From Datisca glomerata (Eukaryota > Streptophyta > Magnoliopsida > Cucurbitales > Datiscaceae), in assembly GCA_003255025.1 (NCBI GenBank), contig QANY01008329.1, forward strand, positions 323,151-387,150: a stretch of 64,000 nt of DNA. The letters are read 5' to 3'. Both the position numbers and the translations under genes were made by a program. The notes under the pieces were generated by a model. The model was not told the DNA's origin. It ran no database searches and was given only the letters and a program-made list of their open reading frames with translations. Position 1 is the first letter of the stretch, and each line of letters starts with the position of its first letter. Shown here piece by piece: positions 50,409-63,000 of the stretch.

Positions 50409-50640
50409 AGCAATGGAGGATAAAGCCGATGAGAAGAATAAAAAAGTTTCAGAGAGTGGATGTGATACCATTGATGAACTCCATAAATTCCTAGGTGGCA
50501 TTTCTTTATGAGTTGAAGAATATAATGAATCACTACAAGAATTAAGTGCTTTAATTACACTCAAGGATAGCGTTTTATACCAAAATTGTAACGGAGGTAC
50601 ATATTTTTACACGGGGCAAAAAGGTTGCGGGAAGAAAAAT
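50409..50640 (+). other. Short unrecognised coding-like stretch
   Basis: From ATG at 50413 a frame reads MEDKADEKNKKVSESG, then TIDELHKFLGGISL, one stop, and VEEYNESLQELSALITLKD. The composition looks protein-like (charged, helical), but I do not recognise it. The possible left end of the CACTA element (50531) falls inside it. Confidence 0.3.
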
Positions 50641-50659
50641 CTCAAACCCTCCCTAAGTT

Positions 50660-50960
50660 AAACTAAAAGACATTGAACAAAAATCACTCTATCAGCTTTC
50701 TCTCAGCTCTTTCATTCTTGCATGATTCTCTTGCAACTCTCCTTTTCGGTTCTCTGTCACAGATTTTCTCTCGTAACTATTTCTCTACGCTCTCTCTCGT
50801 AGCTACCTCTTTCAGCTCTGTCAAGCTCTATCTCGTCGTTGGGTCTCTCTCGAAGCCCTTTATCTCGGCTCTCTCTCAAAGGTCTCATTCTAAGCTCTAT
50901 GGTTTTCATTTACCAGCGCAAATTCCTCGCAATCCCAGCTTCTTTTTGTTTCGGGTAAAT
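50660..50960 (+). other. CT-rich leader-like sequence followed by a donor-like site
   Basis: A pyrimidine-rich 300 bases with many ctctct and tctcgta words ends in tttcgggtaaatccctaa, which resembles a splice donor closing a 5' untranslated exon. An ATG at 51144 opens MASSQGTSTYDRCEGTRDEK and continues about 28 codons to a stop. It could be the front of a plant gene, but I do not recognise the product. Confidence 0.3.
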
Positions 50961-51793
50961 CCCTAATTCCATGTTTTGCTTTAAATTTCCTGTGATGGGC
51001 TTTTAAATATAATTTACTTTATTGAGATCTGTTACGAAATAAGCAAGTAGTTTATGTTATCTTCATTTTGTTAGTCTCTTATTTGTTTTCGTTGGTGGTT
51101 CAAAGTTGGAAGATTTTATTATCTAGTTCCTGAGGTAGTTGCAATGGCATCATCGCAAGGAACATCAACTTATGATAGATGTGAGGGAACAAGAGATGAA
51201 AAAGCAGTAGCAGCTAAATCGGTTCAGTAAGAAGAGCAGTAGGGGTCCTGACTTGACTTATAAGATCGTGCTTCTATGGCTTTGTTATGCTTTTAGTTTA
51301 CTGTCCTCTCTATTATCTCTGATCGTATAATTCTATTTTTGGAAAGCTGAGTTTCTAAGCCTACTTACAGAAAGGTATTTTATAATTGTATGATTATCTT
51401 TGAAATTAAACCATAGTACATGATTACAGAAAAGTATGCACAATAATCATATATTGTCATTTCCTTCAATCATTCTGGTTTATTTTTTTTATCTCTAAAG
51501 AATTATAAATCTTTGTTAGTTATGTAAATTAATTAATTGAGAGAAAACCAATACTTGGCTTGAACGGAACATATTTTAGCTCTGGCATAAATTATTAAGT
51601 TGAAGTGCTATCCTTTCTATTCGCCATTTCTTAGCCTCTATGTAATAGGGAATGCGTGTTGATATGAGTAAATATGTTTTTAGAACTAGATTTCTGGCTT
51701 TACCAAGGACTAGAATTCACTATGATGCTTGGTTCAGATTGTAATTCGTAGGCATATCTTTGCATCTGGTATGGTATGGTTGTTTTTCCATTT

Positions 51794-51805
51794 GGGGGGG
51801 GGGGG
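51794..51805 (+). repeat. G homopolymer (12)
   Basis: Twelve G in a row inside the possible CACTA element. The length may be unreliable for sequencing reasons. Confidence 0.9.
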
Positions 51806-52849
51806 TAGTATAAGATAAGATTCTATAGATCTATGATGCTTTTAATGTTAGCTGTAATTGAGGATAATTTTTGTTTTGCTTCTTTGTTCTTGGTCTTAAG
51901 AATGCCAACCTCCATAGGTCTTGTGTGGATAATTCTTACTTTGAAAGAAAATTTAAGTCTCTTAAACTTAATGTCTGTACAACGTTGGCATTTTATTATT
52001 TCCTGGAGTATGATACTAAAGGCAGAAGTTCGATATAGCATGATTTTTTACATTGCTATTGAAAGTTGGATCAGCGTTGCATTTTGGTTTTGTTGTACAA
52101 TACTTTGAGTGCTATGTTTAATGCAAGTTTTTTCAATGAAACCTAACTTTAAGTTGTATACATCACCTGTGATTATTATTTTCTTTTCAATTCTAATTTT
52201 TGTTCAGCTCCCAAACTTGGTTTACTTGGTTATTTATTTATAAAATAAACTGGGGCTTACATAAATTTGATTAAAAAAAATTAATAGGCTTTGTTATTCT
52301 CCATTAGACTTCTGGGTGTAGTTATGCAATCTATACTTCTTCCTATTGTTTGATTATTTATGTGTATTCAGTATTTTTGAAAAAAATTAAAAAAATGTTT
52401 TTTATTTCTACAACCCAATTTTTATGAGTTATGCTTCTTTTGATGCTTAAACGCTTGATTTCATGCAAAGTTACGGTTAATTTGTTTGTTCTATTGGATT
52501 CCCCTTTCCATACATAGTAATAGTTGTTTCTCTAGGTGGTAGTCAAATTGATTGGGGTGAAAGATAAGAGATTTAACTAAGGTATATATTATGATGACGC
52601 AATTTGTGTATCATTTCTCGCTCTCAAGCATTAGTAGTTTATGGTATTAGAATCAAGTTTTTAGTTTCATTGTTGGTTAATTGTTTATTTGGTTTAGTTT
52701 TATTTAATTGTTCACTTCAGCCAATTAATTTTTTAGGGGATGTTGGTTGAGTACTTGTCATTAGCTTCTAGAAGAAAATGATTGGTTTTGTGAATCATTA
52801 TATGTGCCCAACAGTAAGCTTCTTCTTAATTAAAAGGAGTTTCTTGTAG

Positions 52850-53625
52850 CAAATATCAAGCCTGATCCTGATATCGATGTTTTCATGAAGGTTTGTAAGA
52901 GTTGATAAGGTCTCATCTATGCTATATAAAGCCTCCAGAAGCTACATTTTTGTTTTTTTCAAAGAGACTACATTTTAGTATAACTCAATGCTTCTATTTA
53001 TTCTATCAAATCAAACTTCAGTTTTTTTTTTCTTTTTTCAAATAAATAAACTTTAGATTGAACCAACCCTTTTGAGTTTCTTCAACTACTGGTGTCTTCC
53101 ATTACCAGTAGCTATATGATAATTTTCTACCAAACAGAAAAAGAGAACACAAAAGATGTTTGAGAGTCTTTAGTCTTTACTTTAGAGCTTCTTCTCAATA
53201 TTTTAGGGAGTATCAATAGAAGTTCTGAAGACGAACCTGGTAACCGACTATATCCTAAAGGTACCCAAATCATATATAAAATACCAACCTCTAATTTGAA
53301 TCAAAACTACAAAGTTTATTTGCTAACTCTAATTTTACCCTTACAGGTTTTGGGACTAGAAATATGCGCAGACACAATTGTTAGGGATGGAATGATAAGA
53401 GGTATCTCTAGAGGACAAAGAAAGCGTGTTACAACTGGTAAATAATCCAAATTTTTTCTGGAATAAAGCATAAACTTCTCTTCTCAATCTCACTAAACTA
53501 TGTTACTGTTAAGGAAATCGCTAATGCATTTCAATCCTTTCATGTGAGAAGGAGACTAGAACGGGAGATTGCTAGTCCAATTGACAAGAGCAAATGCCAC
53601 TCTTCTGTCAAGCATCTATTAATTG
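52850..53625 (+). pseudogene. PDR-type ABCG transporter, four exon pieces
   Basis: The pieces keep intron borders. 52850-52890: NIKPDPDIDVFMK. 53207-53260: [11 protein letters not shown]. 53347-53437: [18 protein letters not shown] then [10 protein letters not shown], which covers the first nucleotide-binding domain's signature; the usual ISGGQ reads ISRGQ. About 53500-53625: TVKEIANAFQSFHVRRRLER, then SPIDKSKCH, which normally lies about 180 residues further on. Only about 60 bases separate pieces 3 and 4, so Walker B and several exons are deleted. Walker A, the transmembrane domains and the second half are missing. Intact members are plasma-membrane exporters. Introns show a DNA-level copy, not a retrocopy. 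It lies inside the proposed CACTA element. Confidence 0.85.
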
Positions 53626-53639
53626 GGATAATAAGGTTG

Positions 53640-55185
53640 GCTTATATGTACAATGTCTATCACAACATGCATAAAATTTTTTTATGTTTTCTCCTTAAAT
53701 TTCCAATAGTTCTAAATATTTTCTTCTACCTTTCTCTGCTTTTAGTGTTATATCTATTATCTGCCTACTGCTAACTGACTTAAGTCTATTCCTTTAATAT
53801 GGTGTGCAACCAAATGGGTCCAATATATAGATGTTTTGCATTTCCAATTCAAGCTTGTTGAAAATGTTCATATGGTTGTTTCATATGTGAATGCTTAAAT
53901 GTGGCAAACTTCATATGCCTTTTTGTGTTTTATTCAATCTAGACTTAGAAAAACAACTATACACAATAATGCATCAGTATTACCAATTGACATAACTCTT
54001 CAAAAATAGGAACTTTTGTCTATCATGGTTGAGGTTTAGGTGTCTTTTGCTCCAAAACAATTATATGTTGTTATAGCACAACATAACAATGTTTTGATCC
54101 AAAACACAATGGAAAACTAAAAGGCGTGAGTGGAATTTTCACAAGCCCCAAATTAACCGGCTTTACCAAATGAAAGATCCCCAATTATGTGTTGTTATAG
54201 TAATGTAGATGGGAATTTGGAGAACTTTATTGAAATTACAAGTTGTCTGAGAACAATATATTTATAGAGAAAGTTGAGTTGTTAAAAGAGTTGATAGTCT
54301 ACCATTTTAATATAGTGTATCTTTCTATGAACTCATATGTATGTTCCCTTTTGCATTTATATTTTTGTATGGTTCATTTTCTTTTACAGAAACATTCGAT
54401 GAATAGCATGACTTAGCTTTCGAAACTGGGAGTACTAACGAGAGATGGTTTCTCAACTGGGGTAGGAAGGCTATGGTAAACAGACAAGCAATGTTTATTA
54501 TTCTAGTCCTCTTGAGATGATAATGCTATTGAATGATTGAAAGATGATGCAAGTAATTCAGGATATTACTTGTTTGTGCAGAACGTTGATGATCCATTTT
54601 GACAAACTGTGTTGGGATTTATGCACGTATTGGTCATAAAGGTTAATATAGTGCTTGTTGGTTCTGTTTGAGATTGGGGGGGTACAAGGTGTATATAACT
54701 TAGAAAAGAAGGTAGATATTCTCCTATCTGTCTCTCTCCCTCATTCTCCTTCTCTCTCATATTGAATATCTAAAGTGTTACCCATATGTACCTGTCCAGA
54801 TATTTGATGTAGCGATTAGAGGTCTTTCCAAGCTTGAAGGCCCAATACCAACAGAAGAAGCAAGTTGTTGCGTCTACAACTAATGACACCGATTTCTAAA
54901 ATTTCACAATTAGATTTAGAATTATACTAGTTTTGGAATTATACTAGATTTTAATATTTCTCTTTAGGATATATTATTTTTGCTTGCTCTATATAAAAAT
55001 CAATATGTATTTTTCATTGGAAGATATGATTTCTAGTGGACAATAGAATGTAACAATTTTGAGTAATTAAATAAAATATTATGTGATTTTGTTATTTTGT
55101 AAAAATTAATTTAATTTTTAAATTTGTACAATTGCAAGAATAAGTAATAAAAAAGTTATAAAAAATATTTCATAGCATTAACAAC
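53640..55185. other. AT-rich DNA without a supported gene
   Basis: No further ABCG exon is visible. Short coding-like phrases near 54410 and 54805 are too brief to name. A ctctctccctc run lies near 54730. Confidence 0.5.
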
Positions 55186-55189
55186 ACAT

Positions 55190-55679
55190 TATTGAAAATG
55201 TACAATATGTTTTATACACGTTTAATAGTGTTTGAAAAACGCTATTATAACCTTTCTATAGTGTTTTTAAACGCTATAGAAAGTCTCCCATTGTTGCTAT
55301 GCTTATAACAGCTTTTATAAACGCTGTTATGAGCGTACCAAACACAATGGCATACTTTTTATAGTGTTTAAAAAATGCTATAGAAAGGTTACAATAGCTT
55401 GTTTTAAACACTATAGAAAGTCTCTCATTGTTGCTACGCTTATTTATAATAGTGTTTATAAAATGCTATGGAAACCTTTCTATAGCTTTTAAAAATCGTC
55501 ATAGAAAGGTTACAATAGCGTTTTTATACGCTTTTAAAAGTGGATATGATAGCGTTTATAAAACGCTATCGTAGGGTTAAAGTTTTAATAACGTTGACAA
55601 CTGTAGCGTTACAAAAATGCAATTAAAATCCTACGATAGAGTTTTTTGGCTACTATCATAGGGTTTTTTTTTTGTAGTG
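55190..55679 (+). repeat. Subterminal repeat array and right end of a CACTA element
   Basis: About a dozen variants of tagcgtttttaaaacgctat and half-sites (agcgttt, aaacgctat, ctatagaaag) occur in both orientations, ending in t10gtagtg. Such arrays bind the CACTA-encoded TNPA-type protein. The last 110 bases, inverted, match the first part of the element beginning at 55948. Confidence 0.88.
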
Positions 55680-55947
55680 AATTGATTAGCTCGCTGATGC
55701 TGTTTCTGAAGGTATAGAAAATTGTCGTCTTAGTGTGATCGACAAGCTATTCTCGATGCGGAAACAAAATCGGGTTGGTTTGGAAAGCCCTTTGTTGATG
55801 GCTGGAGTCTTGAAGTCAGGATCCATTTTATTGAAGTGAAAATGACTTATTCTAGATCTCTTTCCCAGATGATGCTTCCTTGTGCTTTGTTATGGTAAAT
55901 CGTCCTTGGCACTTTGGGGAAAGTTTGTTTGTAGTCAAGAAATGGTG
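55680..55947. other. 268-bp spacer between two CACTA ends
   Basis: Not made of the subterminal repeat and richer in GC than its flanks. It has a coding-like stretch on the + strand (ADAVSEGIENCRLSV, then FSMRKQNRVGLESPLL) that I cannot assign. It is most likely older host or transposon DNA into which the elements inserted. Confidence 0.6.
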
Positions 55948-56480
55948 CCGACACTACAAAAAAAAAGATACGAAATCAGCCAAAAACGCTATGATAGGAT
56001 TTTCATAACGCTATTGCTGCCAATGTTATAAAAAGTCCGACCCTACGATAACATTTTTTCGCCGCTATGAAAAAGGCTATCATAACCACTTCTAATAGCG
56101 TTTACAAAACGCTATTGTAACCGTGTGCCATTGTGCTTGGTACGGTTATAACACCGTTTATAAAACACTATGGAAAACTTTCTAGCGTTTCAAAAATGCT
56201 ATTGAAAAGTTACAATAGCGTTTGTTAAACGCTATTATAAACATACCAAGTGTAATGAAACACTTTTTATAGCATTTAATAAACGCTATAGAAAGGTTAC
56301 AATGGTGTTTATAACACTATAGAAAACACTATTAAAAGTTTATGATAGCGTTTTAGATAAACTTTCTACTGCATTTTTTAAAGCTGTTAAAAGATTTCTA
56401 TAGCGTTTTAAAAACACTATTGTATGTCTAATCATATCATAATTGTATTTGCCTATTGTGCTTCTTTACGCTATTATATT
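55948..56480 (+). repeat. Left CACTA terminus and subterminal repeat array
   Basis: After the CACTA end, about 15 variants of aaacgctat and atagcgttt lie in both orientations, many paired as small palindromes such as tagcgtttacaaaacgcta. The first 110 bases match the inverted right end at 55679. Confidence 0.9.
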
Positions 56481-57788
56481 CTCTTATAGGGTTTAAATGC
56501 TGTAAATAATTTATGCTAATGTATCAAACAAATAATATAAAGATCATCTATTAAATCACTAATTTAAAATATTTAATTAAAGAAATTTACTAATAAAAAT
56601 CCATATCAAATGTCCAAAAAACCCTACAAAAAGCATTCCAAAGTGTTCACCTTTTACAAATATTTTGAGTTGTACTAAATTTATATCACAAATACAAGTC
56701 AAAGTTTTCATCAAATAACTTCCATGTCTTCCTATTAGAATCATATTCTCCATCACCATGTGGAACCACGCACCACTAAAATTACTATGTGTTTGTTGTG
56801 TTTTCGGTGGACCTATATGAAAAAAATAATTGTTATAGTTCAATATCCACCTATAAACATATATACGATCTCTATAAAAGACTTTCCAATATTCAGACAT
56901 ATTGATTTATAAGATTGTAAAACCTATTTCTTGAAATACATACTTTTCATGCATCTATGTTCTATCCTTGAAAATACATATATAATAGCAAGCTAGAAAA
57001 TCAACACAAACAAATCCAACACAATTGCAAAAACAAAAATGTAAATCCAAAATTTCAATCGACATTTCTACCCCCCCCCCCCCTCCACCCTTTCTAGCAC
57101 CCCACGCCAACATTTCAATCATGTCCACAAATTATGTCAACCCATATTTCTAGCGCTCATAATACTAATCATCATAGAAGAAAATTTTAACATAATATTC
57201 AAAATTCAACACTACCAACATAAACAAATCTAACAAAAATGCAAATCCAACATTTTAATCCACCTTTCTAGCATCCCCCCTACCCAACATTTCAATCATG
57301 TCCATAAATTATGTCATCACATTTCTAAAAAAAAGTTTAACATAATATTCAAAATCCAACCCTACCGACATATACAAATTCAATACAAATGCAAGAATAC
57401 AAATGCGAATATAACATTTCAATGCACATGGCTAGCACCCCCTGGGCGTTTCAATCATGTCCAACATTTATATTAGCCCACATTTCTAACTCCCACAATA
57501 CTAATCATCATATGAGAAACGTTTTGCATAATATTCAGAATCCAAACTTACCAACGTAAACAAATCCAACACAAATGCAAATCCAATGCACATGGCTAGC
57601 ACCCCCTGGCATTTCAATCTCCAACCCATTAAAATGCACACAATTTTCATCGTCATACCTATAATCACCACCACCATTTTTCTTCCAATCTCAATTAACA
57701 TCGTCAATGCAGCCAATAATCAAACTCAAATCAATCTAATTCCAATCATGTCTAGCAGAATATCAACCAACAGTAGTTGAAAAAGTAC
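56481..57788. other. Non-coding CACTA interior
   Basis: It has a C13 run at 57071-57083. Three long diverged repeats each contain aacacaaatgcaaat- or tttctagcaccc-like text, then caatcatgtcca, near 57050-57130, 57230-57310 and 57400-57470 (with a partial fourth near 57580). No gene is supported here. Confidence 0.6.
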
Positions 57789-59694
57789 TTACAATGAGAT
57801 AATTCTATTAGTGGGCCATGCAACCGGTCTACCTACTACATCTTCAATATATTTCATTGAAGATGTAGACCTCCATAAGTAAGCTTCTAGTTTTCTTGCA
57901 ACATCTATCCAAACTCTCGTGGCATCAAGTCTAAGAGGCACATGATGAACAGGGTCTGCTGGATCACTTGAAGACCAATGTCCTTCAGCAACTACCTCAT
58001 TTGATCCAATCTAATCTAATAACTTCAACTTTCTCACATGCAAGTTATTATCTACACTCTATAATTAACAATAGAATATCATCAATTACCAATAGTAAAG
58101 CTCCATGTGCAAACAAATAAAAGTTTTAAAATTTAACGAGGGTGATTACGTGTCTGAAAAGGATGGTCCTTCATTTCGGTGAAGATAAAAATTAATTTAT
58201 ATTAGAGTATGAAATTGTACAAATTGGGAAAGTCAACTCCATTCACTATTTTCGTATTTATGTATACCTGCTTCACTATGTGCTCCATAAGGTTTTGCAT
58301 ATGATCAAATTTATTCTTCAATTCGATATATGATCTTTTTGAAGCTTTGTGTAGGCGCGATCATTTTAAGATAAAATGGAATATTTGGTAATAGTCATCT
58401 CATTTTCACATGCTCTAATTCGTCCATGTCTCTCATGACCAAGAACTTGAGATAAACAATCGTCAGGCAAATTCTATGTCCCATATGATGATGCACCTTG
58501 ACTTAACTTATTCAAGTTTTTCTGAAATGAAATAATGTCATGCAAAATTGATTATCTAGTTGTGTGACACTAAATAGATAAATAATAAAATACTTCCAAT
58601 AGCTTCAGCACCAGCCGAGTTTGTAAGTTCACCACATTTTTATATGTCTTCGTCCAAACACTGATTCTAGAAACATTTTCAAAGGTTGGGCTGCTTTTTT
58701 CTCTAAAGAACCAAATTCAATGAGTTAAAGATGGTTAATTTCTTTCTATTAAAAAAATAAAAATCTATATTTTACCATATTTTCAATCAATAGCGCATAT
58801 CATCTACGGCTGCATGTGTGGGGGATTTGATTTTCTTCATCTCTTTAAATTTGGCACTTATTTCCTAGAGAAATGTATACATATGATATAAAAGTATTAA
58901 TTTAACTATAATAAACTGTTAAAACAAAATCAATGACAAATTACCTTTGATTTTTCTCCCATCTTATCCTTTACATAAGCCTTCCACTCTTGAATTGAAC
59001 TAACATTATCGGGCTTCAATTTCATCCTTTCTTGCTCGTTAACCGCATTTCTTATGCTAGTAACAATTTTTTACTAAGAAGACCTCCACAACTCTCCCAT
59101 GTGTGAAATTATTATTTTCTTACATGATTCATCAATTGTATATAGCGCCTAACGATAAAAATGAAGTGTGTATCGATTCCCACATAACCTCCTTCATTCC
59201 CGTGGGAACCTTTCTCCAATATGCAATTGTTATGGGAACGATTTCCCGCAGAAGAGGTCCAATAAAAGATGATAAACTAACAAAAAATTCACTAATCGGT
59301 TGGCCCATGATGTTCATCTTTATGTTAATCTGATTATGACCCTCGACAGCAATACTCTTTAACTTAGTTGCACCTCTCCTTCGTGTGGTCTGTACATGAG
59401 AATCAAGTGTAGGCTCACATGAATTGGTAGGGGTGAAACTAAAATGTCTTCAAGTGCAACTCTCCGAGTGTTGGATGCAGGAGAATCATGTAGCTGGACA
59501 TTAGAAGCAGCACACATAGCATGAGTAGGTGATGTCATGTTAGGTCGAGGATATGTCATGCTAGCTTCTGGAGATTTATCTCTAGATACTGTGTTTCGTA
59601 TCGAGCATTTCTTTCTTGATGGATGGGAATCTGAAATTGATTGGGACTCTGTTTCCAAGAGTTTACATTGCAGCCTTTTCTTTTGATCTGCCAT
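57789..59694 (-). pseudogene. CACTA second gene (Ptta/En/Spm transposase-associated, Transposase_24 type)
   Basis: Read from high to low coordinates: an N-terminal part starting MADQKKRLQCKLLETESQ at 59694, then the conserved block GQPISEFFVSLSSFIGPLLR, VPITIAYWRKVP, MKEVMWESI (about 59310-59185), a region with KPDNVSSIQEWKAYVKDKM (about 59015-58955) and SPTHAAVDDM, and the family's C-terminal block (VVAEGHWSSSDPADPVHHVP, VWIDVARKLEAYLWR, VVGRPVAWPTN; about 57995-57800). It corresponds to the En/Spm second protein that binds subterminal repeats. Frame changes and introns cannot be told apart everywhere; stops near 58750 suggest decay. Confidence 0.8.
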
Positions 59695-59935
59695 ACTAAT
59701 TTACCTATTCAATACGAACAAAAAATGCATTAGCAAAACATAATATTTATATCATCAATGTAATATTTGAATGAAATTAAATTAAAGGAAAGAGAAGTTA
59801 TCATATACCTTCTTTTAGGCCTTTAAGTTCAAGACTTCCAAATACAATAAGATATATAAGTATGAAAAAAATAGATTGTAAAATATTGATATATATGAAA
59901 GAAATATGCATAGAATATTTTTATATAAATTGCAT

Positions 59936-62900
59936 TTAGTCTAGAATAATGTCCTCACCATCAAGTCTTGCATAACTACATTCATCACTATCATTATCAT
60001 TCATTTCAAGTATTGAAGACAACTCTTGAGGCATGAAATTCTCATCATCCTCGCCATTCTCTTTGTACATCTCCAAATCATATAAACCTCTAGGTGGTGA
60101 ACAAAGAACACTAACTTTAGAGGTCTCATGCTCTCTAGAATAAAAAATTTGTTTTGCTTGTGATGCTAGTATGAATGGTTCCCTGATAGATTGGGATTAT
60201 CCTTGGTGTAGATTGACGATGGTGAAACCATCTTCAACCCTAATCCCATTGCTTACATTTGCCTAGATACATTTAAAGATTGGAATTTTAAAAGTATAAT
60301 AATCTAACAAAATTATGTCATGGATCACTCCATAATAAGAAACCACATCATAAAATTGTGGAACATCTCTAGCACTTGATCTGCACATAGTTGTTGCTTC
60401 AATCGTGACACCACTATTTTGAGTTGGCTTTTCTGCTTCCTTCGAATGAAAGCATTGTCTGAATAACATATCTAGCATAAGATATTTCTTGTTTTCTAGG
60501 ACCAATGCAAGCCATTTTAGTATCCAACTCATTACTCGTAGAAGAGTTCATTTGAATCTATAAGAGAACATTAAATTTAATCTGTCAATCATTTGTAAAA
60601 CTATTTGCAACATGTAATTAACCTTCTTCTTATTCCATGATGAAATTTTTATGCCTCTTCCATAGCAATGTATGAGTTCTTTCAAAAATTTTATTTGATC
60701 GTTGTAACTAGCTCAAACATATCCTAACATCAAATGTACACATATTGATAGGTGATATACCAATGTCGTGTCAATATAAATTAGTTGAATATTCTAAAAA
60801 ACTTATAATTACTTACTTAAATAATGAATCGACCACACCCGTATTGAATAACACATACACACTTTCTAACATTTCTTCACTCATCATAATTGATGTTCCT
60901 ATTGAGATTTGACGTCCTTCATGAATAATGTCGCTAATGAAATCTTGATTGTGACATTCTCCATGACATACTCCTATTTCTTTCTCCATAAACTCACTAC
61001 AAAAGTCCACGCACTCTTTTCAAGATAACATTCTACAATACACCCTTCAGGTCATGCATGATTTCGAATATATCCTTTTAATATCTTCATATATCTAAAA
61101 CTGAAAATTCACCTTTTAAAGTATTTTATACGTTTAGTACAATATTGCAAACTAAAGAATCATGCTTCTCGCCCCAAGTGAATTACTAAGTGAACAATTA
61201 TGTCAAAGAATGATGGTGGGAAGAACCTTTCAAAGATGCACAATGTTTAAAGTACTTCATCTTCCATGGCTTGTATTATTTCTCTATCAATGGAATGCTA
61301 ACACAATCTATTAGAAAAAGCACATAATCTGAATATTGCATCTTTGGGCCCTTTTGGTAGCAACCACCTTAGGGCTATAGGTAACAACTGCAGAATGAGA
61401 ACATGGAAATCATGTGATTTAAGACCAAGAACTTTACAATCTTCCATTGATATGTAGTTTATAATATTAAAACTGTAACCAACCGGTAAGTTTAGATCGA
61501 AAAGCCTCCTACAAAAGGTTTCTTTCTCTCTTTTGGTTAATGAGTAGAAAGCAGAAAGAAGGACAATTCTAGATCCATCATCTTTTGAATGCAAGTCATG
61601 CTTAATATCCATATGTTGTAGATCCTTACATGCATTGATTCCATATTTTGATTTTCCTTTCACATTTAGCAATGTAGCAATAATGCTTTTGATATATATT
61701 TTTCTCAGTGTGCATCACGTCCAGATTATGACATAATATTAATGCATGAACATGTGATAACAACATATGTAGAAGTCGAAAGATACTAAGCTCCCAATAT
61801 GGTATATCAAAGAAGATTCATCTTTTCTTCTATATAGTTTCCACTTCTTTGCCTATTTTCTTCCTTTTCTTACCACATTTTTCAAAATCGTTGACATAGT
61901 CTTTCGGTTCGAGAGAAACATTATGCCCAGTCATGATTCTAGGAATTTTCTCATGCTCCTCGTTCCCATCAAACCATGATTTCTTTGTCCTAAATGGATG
62001 AGATGAAGGCAGAAAGCGTCTGTGACCCATGTATGCATACTTACTACTGTATTTTAACCAGCAGGAATGTGTGTTTTCACCACAAACTGAACATGCTTTT
62101 TTTCTTTCTTAGTAGATCCAACAAGATTTTCATATGCTGGAAAATCATTGATGGTCTACATCAAAATAGCTCTCAGATCAAAACAAGATTTACTAAAAAC
62201 ATCAAAAGTGTGTGGCCCATTATCTCATAAATCTTGAAGATCTTCTCTTTTCATGCATAACCATGGTGGTAAGTTGTAGGTCATAAGCATGACTGGCCAA
62301 CAACTATATGTACTGCTCAAACTATGAAAGGGATTAAAACCATCTGTGGCAAGTCTTAACTTAAGATTACGCGGATCATATGAAAAAGAAGGTCATTTCT
62401 GATTCACTAACTCCCACGCCACATAATCTACAGGGTGACACATCTTCCCATCATTACTCTTATTGTTTTGATGCCACCTTAAAGCTTCAGCAACTTTTGC
62501 AGACTTAAACATCCTCCCAAACCTTGAAATTATAAGAAAGTACCATAAAACTTTAGCAGCTACACCCTTTTTTAATGTTATTTGCACGTTCATCAACTTT
62601 CCACCCTGAAGAGCCACATCTTGGACATTTCTCCAAATGTTCTCTCTCTCTTTTCTAAACAAGTAGCAGTCATTCACACAAGCATGGATTTTTTAGTACC
62701 CTAAATTAAACTCCTTGAGAAGCTTTCTTACTAAATACATAGATCTTGGAATTACATTCTCATCCAGCAACATATCATGTAAAATTTTTTAAATTTTAGT
62801 TAATCTTTTATCAGACCAACCACTCTTGGTTTTAACTCTATACAAAACTACAATGGCTGATAACTTTGTGTATTTAGTACAACCTGGATATAAAACAGTT

Positions 62901-63000
62901 TCAGCGTCTCATAACTTATCCATGAAATCCTCATCTCCCCCTTCTAATTCCCTAGAATGTTTATCTTCAAATCCATAGGTTGATTCATGCATGTTGTGTG
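59936..63000 (-). pseudogene. CACTA TNP2-type transposase relic
   Basis: Blocks, in order: DAETVLYPGCTKYTKLSAIV (about 62910-62850, after a stop), KIHACVNDCYLFRKE (about 62675), a damaged cysteine pair and ALRWHQNNKSNDGKM (about 62480), LRLATDGFNPF (about 62360-62330, holding the first acidic residue of the core), CWPVMLMTYNLPPWLCMKRE (about 62295-62240), GHRRFLPSSHPFRTK (about 62028), and KVLGLKSHDFHVLILQLLP (about 61437-61381) of the DUF4218 part. The DUF4216-type part, TQNSGVTIEATT (about 60430), then YYGVIHDIILLDYYTFK, ends with FILASQAKQIFY (about 60178) and DGEDIILD then TAA at 59938-59936. Stops and frameshifts are frequent, so it is inactive. Confidence 0.9.

Larger units (their letters stand above)
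50531..55679 (+). mobile_element. Candidate non-autonomous CACTA transposon
   Basis: The right end is good: ttttttttttgtagtg at 55679, preceded by about 490 bases of CACTA-style subterminal repeats. The left end is proposed at cactacaagaa (50531). Both sides have aat (50528-50530 and 55680-55682), the right length for a CACTA target duplication. The outer match between ends is only CACTACAA, and this 8-mer also occurs elsewhere by chance (about 7421, 27140 and 60994). The left side has just one agcgtttta word. The right terminus is confident; the full span is a hypothesis. No transposase lies inside. Confidence 0.4.

Noticed and set aside
60990..61002. cactacaaaag as a possible CACTA end
   Set aside because: It is the reverse complement of coding sequence in the TNP2 relic (DFCSEF) and has no repeats beside it.
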